A DNA stretch of 12,888 bases from the NCBI GenBank assembly GCA_013695925.1, contig JACCZO010000227.1, forward strand, positions 1 to 12,888, read 5' to 3'. Below are positions 6,384 through 12,841 of this stretch, in pieces. The number at the start of each line of letters is the position of its first letter. Position 1 is the stretch's first letter. The notes under the pieces were generated by a model, which was not told where the DNA came from, made no database searches, and saw only the letters and a program-made list of their open reading frames with translations. Source of the DNA: Chthoniobacterales bacterium. Its GTDB lineage: Bacteria; Verrucomicrobiota; Verrucomicrobiia; Chthoniobacterales; UBA10450. Position numbers and translations under genes: made by a program.

Positions 6384-7357
6384 CGGCTACTCTCGCGCTG
6401 AAAGAGGGTCGCCGCCTTAAGAATATCCTTCCGCATGGCCGATTCGGAGGCGAGCCGCTCGATCCCATGGAGGTCGCCTAACGAGTTGGCGGAGATGAAA
6501 TCACCCCGCCAGGCGAGAGTGGAGGGCTGTCCGCCGATCTCAACCGGCCAAAGCTGATAAAGGGTGAGCGCGACGTTGTAGCCGCCGCTGGCATAAAACA
6601 GGCCGTCCGCGATCTGCGCGCCGCCGCTGCCGGTGGAGTAACTGTAGGAAGCGCCGAGCGTAAGAACGCCTTCGTCCTCGACCTCAAGCAGCTCCCAATA
6701 CATGTCGGGCTTGAGCGAGCCCTTGCCGCCGAGAAAACCCGTGCTGCCGAGGAAACCGCCGAACTGGCGATTAACCTTGCCTTGTTGCCTAACGAGTCCG
6801 GCAAATTCCTTTCCGGGCTGAACCGGGTTCCGAATGTGATCGTAGGGCGCCTGGGCCGCCGCCCCGCTGCTCGCAAAAGCCTGGGCGCGCTTCAAGAGGA
6901 GTCCGCTCCAGAAGCCAAAAACCGGTTGTCCGGGGGAGTAGTTCTTCGCTTCGGCCTGGCTGATCTGGAGCTGAGGCGACATTTTTTCCGTGGCGGCCAC
7001 GAGCGCGCTGACCGCGCTGTTGCCCGGCGGGTTGTTTAGCTTCGCGAAGTTGGCCACGGACGGAGCGGCCGGCAGATCGGAGTGCAGGTAAACTTTCGAT
7101 TCGCGATGCGCGGCCGGATCGAAGCGCTTCATCGCGGCCCTGACCTGCGCGGGCGGTTTCGGAACGACGAAGCAACTTTGGGCTGAGAGATAACGCTCGG
7201 TGGACATGGGTGTGCCGGTCGCGGTCTTGATTTCGCCCTTGGCCAACTGGGCGAGATCGACTTTGCCGAAGACAGAAAACTCCGCCATCTCGCTCACCGG
7301 ATCGGCGGCGAGCAGGGAAACCGGAATGAGAAAGAGAAGGCAGCGGAGTAATTTCAT
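6380..7357 (-). CDS. Secreted protein of unrecognised family (copy 1)
   Basis: The product is 325 aa, with signal peptide 1-18 (SLLAA|DP). It is homologous along its length to the 343-aa protein at 9668-10699. Shared blocks are VFGKVDLAQLAKGEI 29-43, SAQSCF with Cys62, FDPAAHRESKVYL 79-91, APYDH...PGKEF around 170-185, ADGLFYASGGYNVALTLYQLWPV 250-272 and an aromatic/basic C-terminus with HGIERLASESAMRKDI. There is no lipobox, no transmembrane helix after the signal and no known catalytic motif. It is probably periplasmic or outer-membrane associated, working with the barrel whose start codon overlaps its stop. The start ATG at 7355-7357 has no Shine-Dalgarno. It is divergent from the ABC exporter, 160 bp away. 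I do not recognise the family; a lipid-binding START-like fold is a guess from the C-terminal block only. Confidence 0.8.
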   Translation of the reverse strand: MKLLRCLLFLIPVSLLAADPVSEMAEFSVFGKVDLAQLAKGEIKTATGTPMSTERYLSAQSCFVVPKPPAQVRAAMKRFDPAAHRESKVYLHSDLPAAPSVANFAKLNNPPGNSAVSALVAATEKMSPQLQISQAEAKNYSPGQPVFGFWSGLLLKRAQAFASSGAAAQAPYDHIRNPVQPGKEFAGLVRQQGKVNRQFGGFLGSTGFLGGKGSLKPDMYWELLEVEDEGVLTLGASYSYSTGSGGAQIADGLFYASGGYNVALTLYQLWPVEIGGQPSTLAWRGDFISANSLGDLHGIERLASESAMRKDILKAATLFQRESSR

Positions 7358-7456
7358 GGCAGTGGATGGTTGATGGAGAGGCTCGAGACCGGGTGGTTCT
7401 TTTAGTTTTGAGTGGAGCGGCGGCCTGTCAACGCGTGGCGGTCAGTTGCCCTGGAA

Positions 7457-7469
7457 AAACAGGCTGTTT
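7457..7469. promoter_or_regulatory. Palindrome AAACAG-G-CTGTTT in the divergent gap
   Basis: A perfect 6-bp half-site pair around one central base lies 48 bp upstream of the exporter ATG and is flanked by CCTGG on both sides. It sits between two divergent operons (gap 7358-7517), a natural place for an operator. No -35/-10 pair could be set with confidence. Confidence 0.35.
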
Positions 7470-7517
7470 CCCCTGGTGAGGGACGCGACGGAAGGGTTTC
7501 CCACGTTTTTATTGCAG

Positions 7518-8471
7518 ATGAGCGAACCGATTATTGCCCTGAGCGGTTTGACCAAGACCTACGGCGATCTGTGTGCGGTCCGCGACTTGTCGCTCCAGAT
7601 CAATCGCGGGGATATCTTTGGATTCCTGGGCGCGAACGGGGCGGGCAAGACGACGACCATGCGGATGCTTTGCGGGTTGGTCCGGCCGACGGCCGGGAGC
7701 GCAACGATTGCGAATGGCGATGTCTGGCGGGATCGTTATGCGGTGCGGTCGAAATTCGGCTACATGGCGCAAAAGTTCAGCCTCTATCCCGACCTCACCG
7801 TGCTCGAGAACCTGCGGTTTTTTGCCGGCGCCTACCGGGTCCCGCCTAACGAACTGGGAGAGCGGATCGAGCGCATCCTGGGGCAGATGGATTTAAAGGA
7901 GAAACGGGACACCCCGGCCGGCAGTCTCTCGGGAGGGATGCGCCAATTGCTCGCGCTCGGCTGTGCCCTGGTGCACGAGCCGCCGGTTCTTTTTCTCGAT
8001 GAACCGACCTCCGGGCTCGATCCGGTGCATCGGCAACAAATGTGGGATTTGCTTTACGATCTGAGTCACAACGGGATCACGGTTTTCGTCACGACTCACT
8101 ACATGGATGAAGCCGAGCGCTGCACCGAAGTGGGATTTCTGCACGAGGGGCGGCTCCTCGCCAAAGCGCCGCCGCGCGGATTGAAGGCCACGTTCAAGGC
8201 CAAGTTGCTCGAGCTCGATGCCAGGCCGGTGATGGATGCGCTCGTCAGGCTGCGCGAGACGGAGGGCGTCCTCGGAGTTTCCCTGCGGAGCGGGAGCCTG
8301 CGGGTCTACTCGCCCGCGGCGGAAGACCTTCTGGCCGGCTGGCAGCGGCAATGGCCTTTTCCCGAAATCAGCCTTTTGGATCATCGCTGGGCAGAGCCGG
8401 ACATGGAGGATGTTTTTACCGCCTACTCGCAAGGCTACGACGCGATGCTGAACCAGGAGGCGGTGCAATGA
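7518..8471 (+). CDS. ABC-2 exporter ATP-binding protein
   Basis: The product is 317 aa, the ATPase of a two-component ABC-2 exporter. All motifs are present: Walker A GANGAGKT 38-45, Q-loop Gln85 in YMAQKFSLY, signature LSGGM 137-141, Walker B VLFLDE 157-162, D-loop SGLD 165-168 and switch His194. The C-terminal 100 residues end in the EPDMEDVF motif (294-300) usual for this subfamily. The domain runs in the order of YbhF/CcmA-type drug or polysaccharide exporters, but with one nucleotide-binding domain, not the two of YbhF, so it should act as a dimer. The open frame extends back to a TTG at 7446; ATG 7518 is preferred because MSEPIIALSGLTKTYG is the normal domain start. It overlaps the permease by 4 nt. 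Confidence 0.95.
   Translation: MSEPIIALSGLTKTYGDLCAVRDLSLQINRGDIFGFLGANGAGKTTTMRMLCGLVRPTAGSATIANGDVWRDRYAVRSKFGYMAQKFSLYPDLTVLENLRFFAGAYRVPPNELGERIERILGQMDLKEKRDTPAGSLSGGMRQLLALGCALVHEPPVLFLDEPTSGLDPVHRQQMWDLLYDLSHNGITVFVTTHYMDEAERCTEVGFLHEGRLLAKAPPRGLKATFKAKLLELDARPVMDALVRLRETEGVLGVSLRSGSLRVYSPAAEDLLAGWQRQWPFPEISLLDHRWAEPDMEDVFTAYSQGYDAMLNQEAVQ
8455..8460 (+). promoter_or_regulatory. Strong ribosome binding site of the permease gene
   Basis: AGGAGG sits 7 nt before ATG 8468, inside the end of the ATPase gene. It fixes the permease start; the open frame extends back to 8351 without such a site. It is the best Shine-Dalgarno in the window. Confidence 0.8.
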
Positions 8472-9655
8472 AGTTCGGATTCTCGCTCCAGGCTGTGAGC
8501 AGCGTGGCGGTGAAGGAGTTCATCCACATCTATCGCGACTGGCGGATCCTCGTTCTTCTCCTGATCCTGCCGCCGGTCTTCACCCTGATTTTCGGACACG
8601 CCTTTGAGGACACCGGGGCGAGTAACGTGCCGGCCTTGTTGGAGAATCGTGACCATTCGCCGGCCAGCGAACAATTCGTTAGTCAACTGACAAGCGGCGA
8701 CACCTTTAAATGGAAGATGGCGTCGCAAATCAGCGGGCACCCGGATTTGCTGAAGGAACGTGTGCAGGCGGCGCTGGTCATCCCGCAAGGCTGGGGGGCA
8801 GGTCTGAAGAACGGCGATCCGGTCGCGCTCCCGCTTTATCTCGACGGGAGCGATAGCAACACGGTCAATGAGCTGGAGGGCCGGATCCGGGAAAGCCTGG
8901 GCGAATTTCAAAAGAAGCAGCTCGAGACAACGGTCGAAAACCTGCCCGAGAACGTCATCGATATGGCGAAGGCATTGCCGGTGGAGGTGCGCAAGGAATT
9001 CGTCTCCGCGATGAGCAAATGGGATCTGAAAACAACCGTGCTCTACAATCCACGACAGCGCTTCATCGATTACGTGGTGCCGGGCGTCATCGGCATAATC
9101 CTGCAACTGCTAACCGTCACGCTAACGGCCTGCACGATCGCGCGCGAACGGGAGTCCGGCACTCTCTACCAACTGATGGTGACCTCTTTGCGCCGGGTGG
9201 AGATTGTGCTTGGAAAAATTCTGCCGTACCTGGCGATTTCGATTGTGCTCATCCTGGTCGTGATTGTGGTGGCAGGCTGGCATTTTCACGTCGCCTTTCA
9301 TCAACCGTTCGTGCTGGCGATCATCTGCCTGCTTTTCCTGCTTTGTTCGCTCGGACTCGGGCTTCTGATTTCAGCCTTCTCCCACACCCAGACGCAGGCA
9401 ATCCAGCTTTCGGTGTTCTTTTTGCTCCCGATATTTGTCCTCTCCGGCGCCTTCGCTCCGCTGGAGCGACTGCCGTTCGCGATCCGCGTGCTTTCGGAAT
9501 GCTTTCCGCTGACGCATTTTTGTCGCGCATTCCGGCTGGTGAATCTTTACGGTGCCGGACCTTCCTTTTACGGGAGCGATCTGATTTTCATGTTGCTCGG
9601 GGCGGTGGTCACCTTCCTCGGCGCGGCGCTGCTCTTGAGGCGCATCCAGGAGTAG
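8468..9655 (+). CDS. ABC-2 type exporter permease
   Basis: The product is 395 aa. TM1 (26-45) is followed by a large extracytoplasmic domain (about 47-200) that opens with ALLENRDHSPASEQFV, the usual D-x-S-x-x-S pattern of ABC2_membrane_3 permeases. Five further helices follow near 202-224, 249-270, 279-303, 311-333 and 369-390. The cytoplasmic ERESGTLYQL (227-236) is the conserved coupling-helix motif. Length and topology match YbhS/YbhR-type subunits. ATG 8468 overlaps the ATPase stop (ATGA), so the two are co-translated. No second permease and no HlyD-type periplasmic adaptor is encoded nearby, so the exporter probably forms a homodimer. Its stop lies 12 bp from the convergent secreted-protein gene. 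Substrate unknown: drug, lipid or envelope material. Confidence 0.93.
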   Translation: MKFGFSLQAVSSVAVKEFIHIYRDWRILVLLLILPPVFTLIFGHAFEDTGASNVPALLENRDHSPASEQFVSQLTSGDTFKWKMASQISGHPDLLKERVQAALVIPQGWGAGLKNGDPVALPLYLDGSDSNTVNELEGRIRESLGEFQKKQLETTVENLPENVIDMAKALPVEVRKEFVSAMSKWDLKTTVLYNPRQRFIDYVVPGVIGIILQLLTVTLTACTIARERESGTLYQLMVTSLRRVEIVLGKILPYLAISIVLILVVIVVAGWHFHVAFHQPFVLAIICLLFLLCSLGLGLLISAFSHTQTQAIQLSVFFLLPIFVLSGAFAPLERLPFAIRVLSECFPLTHFCRAFRLVNLYGAGPSFYGSDLIFMLLGAVVTFLGAALLLRRIQE

Positions 9656-9667
9656 GCGGCGAAATAA

Positions 9668-10699
9668 CTAACGCCGTTTTTCGAGAGCGGCGCGGAAAGC
9701 CTTGATCGTATCGATCGTTTCCTCCGTCATCAGCTTGCCCGCGACATAGCGATCGATCCCGCCGAGATAAGTGCGGAAGGGCGCGGAAACAAAGCTCACC
9801 TGCCAAACGAGCGTGCCGCCATCCACCGGCCAGAGCTGGAAGAGATTGAGCGACATGAAGTAGGTGTCGGAAGGGTAGTAGAGGCAATCGACCAACTGCC
9901 AGGAGTCGGCCGATTTCTGCGCGGCGAAGAGCCCGAGCTGCAAGCTGGTATGTTTGTTTACCTTCTCGGCGTTCCAATAACCGATCGTCTCGCTCGGCGG
10001 TTTACCGCCCGGCGTGAAAGGCTTCGTTTGGGTGATGGGCTGGAAATGTTTCGCGGCCTTGGGCGCCATCTTGAGGAGCCGGCGGAACTCCGACCCGGGC
10101 GAGATGGAACGGTCGGTCCCATATGGCGCGACCGCCGGGAGACCACCGCTCGCGGCGGCTTCGCTGCGGCGCCGCAGGATTTCGCTCCAAGCTTTGCTCG
10201 GATCTGTTGCGTGCTGGCGGACGATGCCGGCTTCTTCTTTTGTTAGGTGTAGATCGCCCGGCTCGCCTCCCTTCCCGACCCGAGTGGTTTCGTCGAGCAG
10301 CCATCGATCCTCGGCGAGGGCGCGATTCAACTTCAGGCTGTGAAAAACATCGGCTGCCGGAGGCGGGAGAAATTCCCGGTAAAGTCGCACATCGGAATCT
10401 TGGTGGTCGAGCGGATTCCAATGTAGAAATGCATCGCCGACGTCCTTCATCGACACCTGGATGAAGTAGCAGGATTCGAGGGAAATCCCGCGAGGAAAGT
10501 CACCGACCGGGCCGCGTTCGACCATGATGTGGCCGCCCTTCAATTTCGCGAGATCGACTTGCGGGAAGAGAGAGAGCGCGGGAAGGTCCTCCAGCGGAGC
10601 CGCCGAAGCCCCCGCCGCGACGGCCAGGAAGAGGCCGAGCCAGCCGGAGTTTTTGCCTAACGAGAAGAGAAATTCTCCTGGGCCGCTGACGAGATTCAA
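9668..10699 (-). CDS. Secreted protein of unrecognised family (copy 2)
   Basis: The product is 343 aa and paralogous to the protein at 6380-7357. Shared blocks are LFPQVDLAKLKGGHI 44-58, LESCYF with Cys77, WNPLDHQDSDVRLY 94-107, APYG...SPGSEFRRLL 191-209, LYYPSDTYFMSLNLFQLWPV 273-292 and VSAPFRTYLGGIDRYVAGK 304-322. The signal-peptide core is at 20-33, with cleavage near ASA|A. The proposed start is TTG 10697-10699, one base after the barrel stop (TGATTTG), because no ATG or GTG in frame precedes the signal core. It leaves an odd n-region of 19 residues with an acidic Glu9. An AGGAG lies inside this n-region, so the original start may have been lost nearby. It is cotranscribed after the barrel, and its 3' end almost meets the exporter. 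Function unknown. Confidence 0.78.
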   Translation of the reverse strand: MNLVSGPGEFLFSLGKNSGWLGLFLAVAAGASAAPLEDLPALSLFPQVDLAKLKGGHIMVERGPVGDFPRGISLESCYFIQVSMKDVGDAFLHWNPLDHQDSDVRLYREFLPPPAADVFHSLKLNRALAEDRWLLDETTRVGKGGEPGDLHLTKEEAGIVRQHATDPSKAWSEILRRRSEAAASGGLPAVAPYGTDRSISPGSEFRRLLKMAPKAAKHFQPITQTKPFTPGGKPPSETIGYWNAEKVNKHTSLQLGLFAAQKSADSWQLVDCLYYPSDTYFMSLNLFQLWPVDGGTLVWQVSFVSAPFRTYLGGIDRYVAGKLMTEETIDTIKAFRAALEKRR

Positions 10700-10700
10700 A

Positions 10701-11618
10701 TCAAAACTGGGCTGACATTTTCAGCCGGACGTAGGGCGAAGGGTCCGTGCGATAAGTTTCGCCTGCCCGCCCAAAATCGAACTGACGCGAGATCGAGATC
10801 CCGGCTCCGACATCCAACGACACTCGGCCCGAGACCGCGTAACCAAGCCCGACACCCGCCCGGTAATCGCTGAAATCCACCTGGGCGCCATTCAATTTCC
10901 CGGGGCGGATACCGTCATTGCGGTCAGTCCGGAAGGACCCGCCGACCAGTTCGCCCCCGGCCCAGAGATTGAGGCGTTTGGTCGGGGAATAAATGATCTT
11001 TGGCTCCGGCAGGAGGGCCATTACGCGCACCTTGTCGCAGGGAATCCAGACGACGCCCGCCAGCGGCAGAACCGGAAACCCGCTCCGCAGGAAAGAGGCG
11101 TAGGCGCCGAGAAAAATATAAAACTCATCCTCCCGCACGACGAAGATTCGGCCCAGGGTGATGGGCGCATCGAAGGAGGAAATGCCGAGGTCATTCTGCG
11201 TGTAAAAACCGGGCCGGACCTGGAAAAAGGCTCCCACATCTTTTCCGTGCATGTAGTCGATCCCGACCACGCCGGCGATCGCCTGGAGATGGTTAGGCAC
11301 GGGCGCGGCCGTGCTCCCGAAGTCGTAGCGGTCGTAGGCGAAGCCGACATGCAGGTAGAAATCTCCCTGCAGGCGAATGCGGTGTCCGTACTCCAGCTCG
11401 GTTTGAATCTCGTCCTGCTGGCCGAAGCTGCCACCATGGTTCAGGTCGCTCTCAAAGACATAGCCCTGTTCAAACTTGAAGAGGTCCAGCGGCGGGGGTT
11501 CGAGGGTCTTTTCGGTCGTCGCGACCGCAGTCTGTGCGTCCATCTCGGTGCCGGCTTTGAGGCCGGGAGAGATCAGAATGGCGCCACCACAGGCGAGGAG
11601 ACAGAGGAGTTTTTTCAT
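10701..11618 (-). CDS. Outer-membrane beta-barrel protein, DUF6268-like (copy 2)
   Basis: The product is 305 aa. Signal peptide 1-22 (LKA|GT) is followed by amphipathic strands and a C-terminal Phe (MSAQF). It shares with copy 1: RPGFYT 135-140, FPVLP 181-185, FRTDRND 229-235, YRAGVG 252-257 and RQFDFGR 278-284. Overall similarity is clear but modest, so the duplication is old. In this copy the barrel gene comes first and the secreted-protein gene follows after one base, the reverse of copy 1. The start ATG 11616-11618 has no Shine-Dalgarno. A perfect 18-bp palindrome lies 41 bp upstream of the start codon. It is probably an envelope pore or a partner for the neighbouring secreted protein; the substrate is unknown. 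Confidence 0.83.
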   Translation of the reverse strand: MKKLLCLLACGGAILISPGLKAGTEMDAQTAVATTEKTLEPPPLDLFKFEQGYVFESDLNHGGSFGQQDEIQTELEYGHRIRLQGDFYLHVGFAYDRYDFGSTAAPVPNHLQAIAGVVGIDYMHGKDVGAFFQVRPGFYTQNDLGISSFDAPITLGRIFVVREDEFYIFLGAYASFLRSGFPVLPLAGVVWIPCDKVRVMALLPEPKIIYSPTKRLNLWAGGELVGGSFRTDRNDGIRPGKLNGAQVDFSDYRAGVGLGYAVSGRVSLDVGAGISISRQFDFGRAGETYRTDPSPYVRLKMSAQF

Positions 11619-11658
11619 AGAAAGGTGCGTTGTCTTAGCTCATTCGTGCGGATGATAC

Positions 11659-11676
11659 AAAGCGGATATCCGCTTT
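11659..11676. promoter_or_regulatory. Perfect 18-bp palindrome AAAGCGGATATCCGCTTT
   Basis: The 18 bases equal their own reverse complement. The site lies between the HU-side genes and barrel copy 2, 41 bp upstream of the barrel start codon. As RNA it could form a 7-bp stem with loop ATAT flanked by A3 and T3, a weak two-way terminator. As DNA it fits an operator for a dimeric regulator. The sequence cannot decide between these. The rest of 11619-11697 shows nothing I recognise. Confidence 0.5.
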
Positions 11677-11697
11677 CCCGGAAGTTTTCTCGGTGGA

Positions 11698-11829
11698 TCA
11701 ATATTTCTGCGCCGCCAAAAACTCGCTCGCCTCGCCGGGATCGGAGAAAATCCACTGCCCCAGGGTAATTCTAGACGGGAGCGTTCTCGGGCCGTTCTCG
11801 CTCCGCCTTCGCAGCACCACTGTCGCCAT
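11698..11829 (-). CDS. Possible 43-aa small protein overlapping the HU gene end
   Basis: A frame from ATG 11827-11829 to TGA 11698-11700 overlaps the last 59 bp of the HU gene in another frame. The first half is Arg-rich and could be chance. The second half, GQWIFSDPGEASEFLAAQKY, lies mostly outside HU and has the composition of a real protein end. It could instead be the remnant of a lost gene whose 5' part was replaced by the HU end. No ribosome site or family was recognised. Confidence 0.25.
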   Translation of the reverse strand: MATVVLRRRSENGPRTLPSRITLGQWIFSDPGEASEFLAAQKY

Positions 11830-12151
11830 TGGCGCGGTCGGCCGCTTCCTTCATTTCCCGAGATAATTTTTCCACGCGCTGGCGCATGACTTTCCCGGCC
11901 TTGAATTTCACCGTCGCCCGTGGGGGGATCACGAAACTGCTTCCGGGTTGGTTGGGATTACGTCCTACACGCGGTTTGGTCAGCCGCGGCTGGAAAACGC
12001 CGAAGTTACGCAACTCGACGGCCACGTTACGCGCCAAACTGTCGGTGATGTGGTCGAGGGTGCGCTGGACTACGTCGAAAACCTGGTGCTGCACCATGCC
12101 CGTCTGATTGCTGATCGACACGACGATGTCGCGTTTTGTGAGCTTACTCAT
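11771..12151 (-). CDS. HU/IHF-family DNA-binding protein
   Basis: The product is 126 aa. Residues 3-93 form the HU fold: helices at 5-40, ELRNFGVFQ 46-54, the DNA-embracing arm with GRNPNQPG 63-70 carrying the intercalating-Pro position, and RATVKFKAGKVMRQ 78-91. A charged tail (96-126, Lys/Glu/Ala-rich) extends beyond the usual 90-residue length. HU proteins bend and compact DNA and assist replication and recombination. Whether this is the main chromosomal HU or an accessory copy cannot be said. ATG 12149-12151 has no Shine-Dalgarno; the palindrome TGGTATACCA abuts the start codon. It lies downstream of the receiver-like pseudogene on the same strand. Confidence 0.93.
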   Translation of the reverse strand: MSKLTKRDIVVSISNQTGMVQHQVFDVVQRTLDHITDSLARNVAVELRNFGVFQPRLTKPRVGRNPNQPGSSFVIPPRATVKFKAGKVMRQRVEKLSREMKEAADRANGDSGAAKAERERPENAPV

Positions 12152-12160
12152 GGTATACCA
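12151..12160. promoter_or_regulatory. Palindrome TGGTATACCA at the HU start codon
   Basis: A perfect 10-bp palindrome overlaps the first base of the HU ATG (minus strand). It could be an operator or a leader hairpin. It is short enough that chance is possible. Confidence 0.25.
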
Positions 12161-12232
12161 AGAATCGTCCGCCGACCGCTTGGTGAGCGGATGGATTCCG
12201 CGAAAACTTCCGCGTCAGCCGTGAATGCTCCT

Positions 12233-12566
12233 CTACGGCGGCCAAAAAACCCGCCCAGAATCTGCCTCAGGGCGCTTCGACTGAGCAGCTCCCGGCGGCG
12301 CCTTCAGCTCGCCCTGGACGACGCTGACCTTCGTGAAACCGCGTTCCAGCCGGCGCGCTTCTTCTCCGGAGAGCTCCCGATTCGATCGCGACTGTCGTTT
12401 CGCTCTCCACGAGGAAAAGATCGAAATCCTCCCGCATCCGGTTATAGACCGCCTCGGAAAGAGTGCGCACGATCCGCATCTCGAACTGGCGCAGGGAATC
12501 GATCAGGGTCAGAACTCCATCTTCGAAAACCGGCTCGGCATTGAGAATGAGCAATCGTGTGTCCAC
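12233..12566 (-). pseudogene. Frameshifted receiver-like gene
   Basis: From GTG 12564-12566 one frame reads LLILNAEPVFEDGVLTLIDSLRQFEMRIV...DFDLFLVESETTVAIES, shaped like the first strands and helices of a response-regulator receiver domain. Beyond codon 63 this frame turns Arg-rich (RRRSAPAGTRFHEGQRR) and stops at 12267. One frame over, the same DNA reads ELSGEEARRLERGFTKVSVVQGELKAPPG and ends at TAG 12233-12235, which looks like the true continuation. A one-base change in the GGG run near 12380 explains the break; the join gives about 111 residues. The expected receiver aspartates are not clear and the length is short, so it may be a degenerate receiver or another small fold. A sequencing error is equally possible. 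Confidence 0.5.
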
Positions 12567-12643
12567 AGGCAGTCCCGCACAAAGAGCAGGAAGCTTTCCG
12601 TCGGGAGGAAAGGGCTCGGCCGGAATTTTGCGGGAGGTTTAAC

Positions 12644-12841
12644 CTATCTCTTCCACTCCCGCCGCGGCGGAGGCGCGGCGTAGTAATCGGGCGCGATCTC
12701 GTGCGCGGTGCGGAAATGGACTTTGGCGAAACGGCGCAAACCCGCCGACCCTTCTTTCTCGACAATCTGCCGCGCCGATTCCTTGACCGTGGCAGAAACG
12801 CCGATGGTGGCTGACGGGGCAGGTGGCTGATCGGAGGGCAT
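12644..12841 (-). CDS. 65-aa hypothetical protein
   Basis: The frame from ATG 12839-12841 to TAG 12644-12646 gives 65 residues. The core ATVKESARQIVEKEGSAGLRRFAKVHFRTAHEIAPDYYAAPP has the mix of a short alpha-helical protein with an aromatic/Pro tail and contrasts with the Arg-rich chance frames around it. The start codon lies within a unit of the GATCAGATG repeat that fills the window end, so the first about 10 residues may be repeat-derived and the true start may differ. No family was recognised. It is followed on the same strand by the receiver-like pseudogene 77 bp on. Confidence 0.5.
   Translation of the reverse strand: MPSDQPPAPSATIGVSATVKESARQIVEKEGSAGLRRFAKVHFRTAHEIAPDYYAAPPPRREWKR

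Noticed and set aside
9019..9705. 228-codon plus-strand frame overlapping the permease
   Set aside because: It lies fully across the permease helices in another frame and is Arg/His/Pro-rich with no family resemblance.
898..10663. GCCTAAC as the outer core of integron attC sites
   Set aside because: attC needs a partner GTTRRRY 55-140 bp downstream with inner boxes. No copy has such a partner, there is no integrase, and the copies lie inside conserved genes.
11948..12544. 198-codon plus-strand frame opposite the HU gene
   Set aside because: It is antisense to a clear HU-family gene and to the receiver-like gene, and its composition is that of a reverse-strand shadow.
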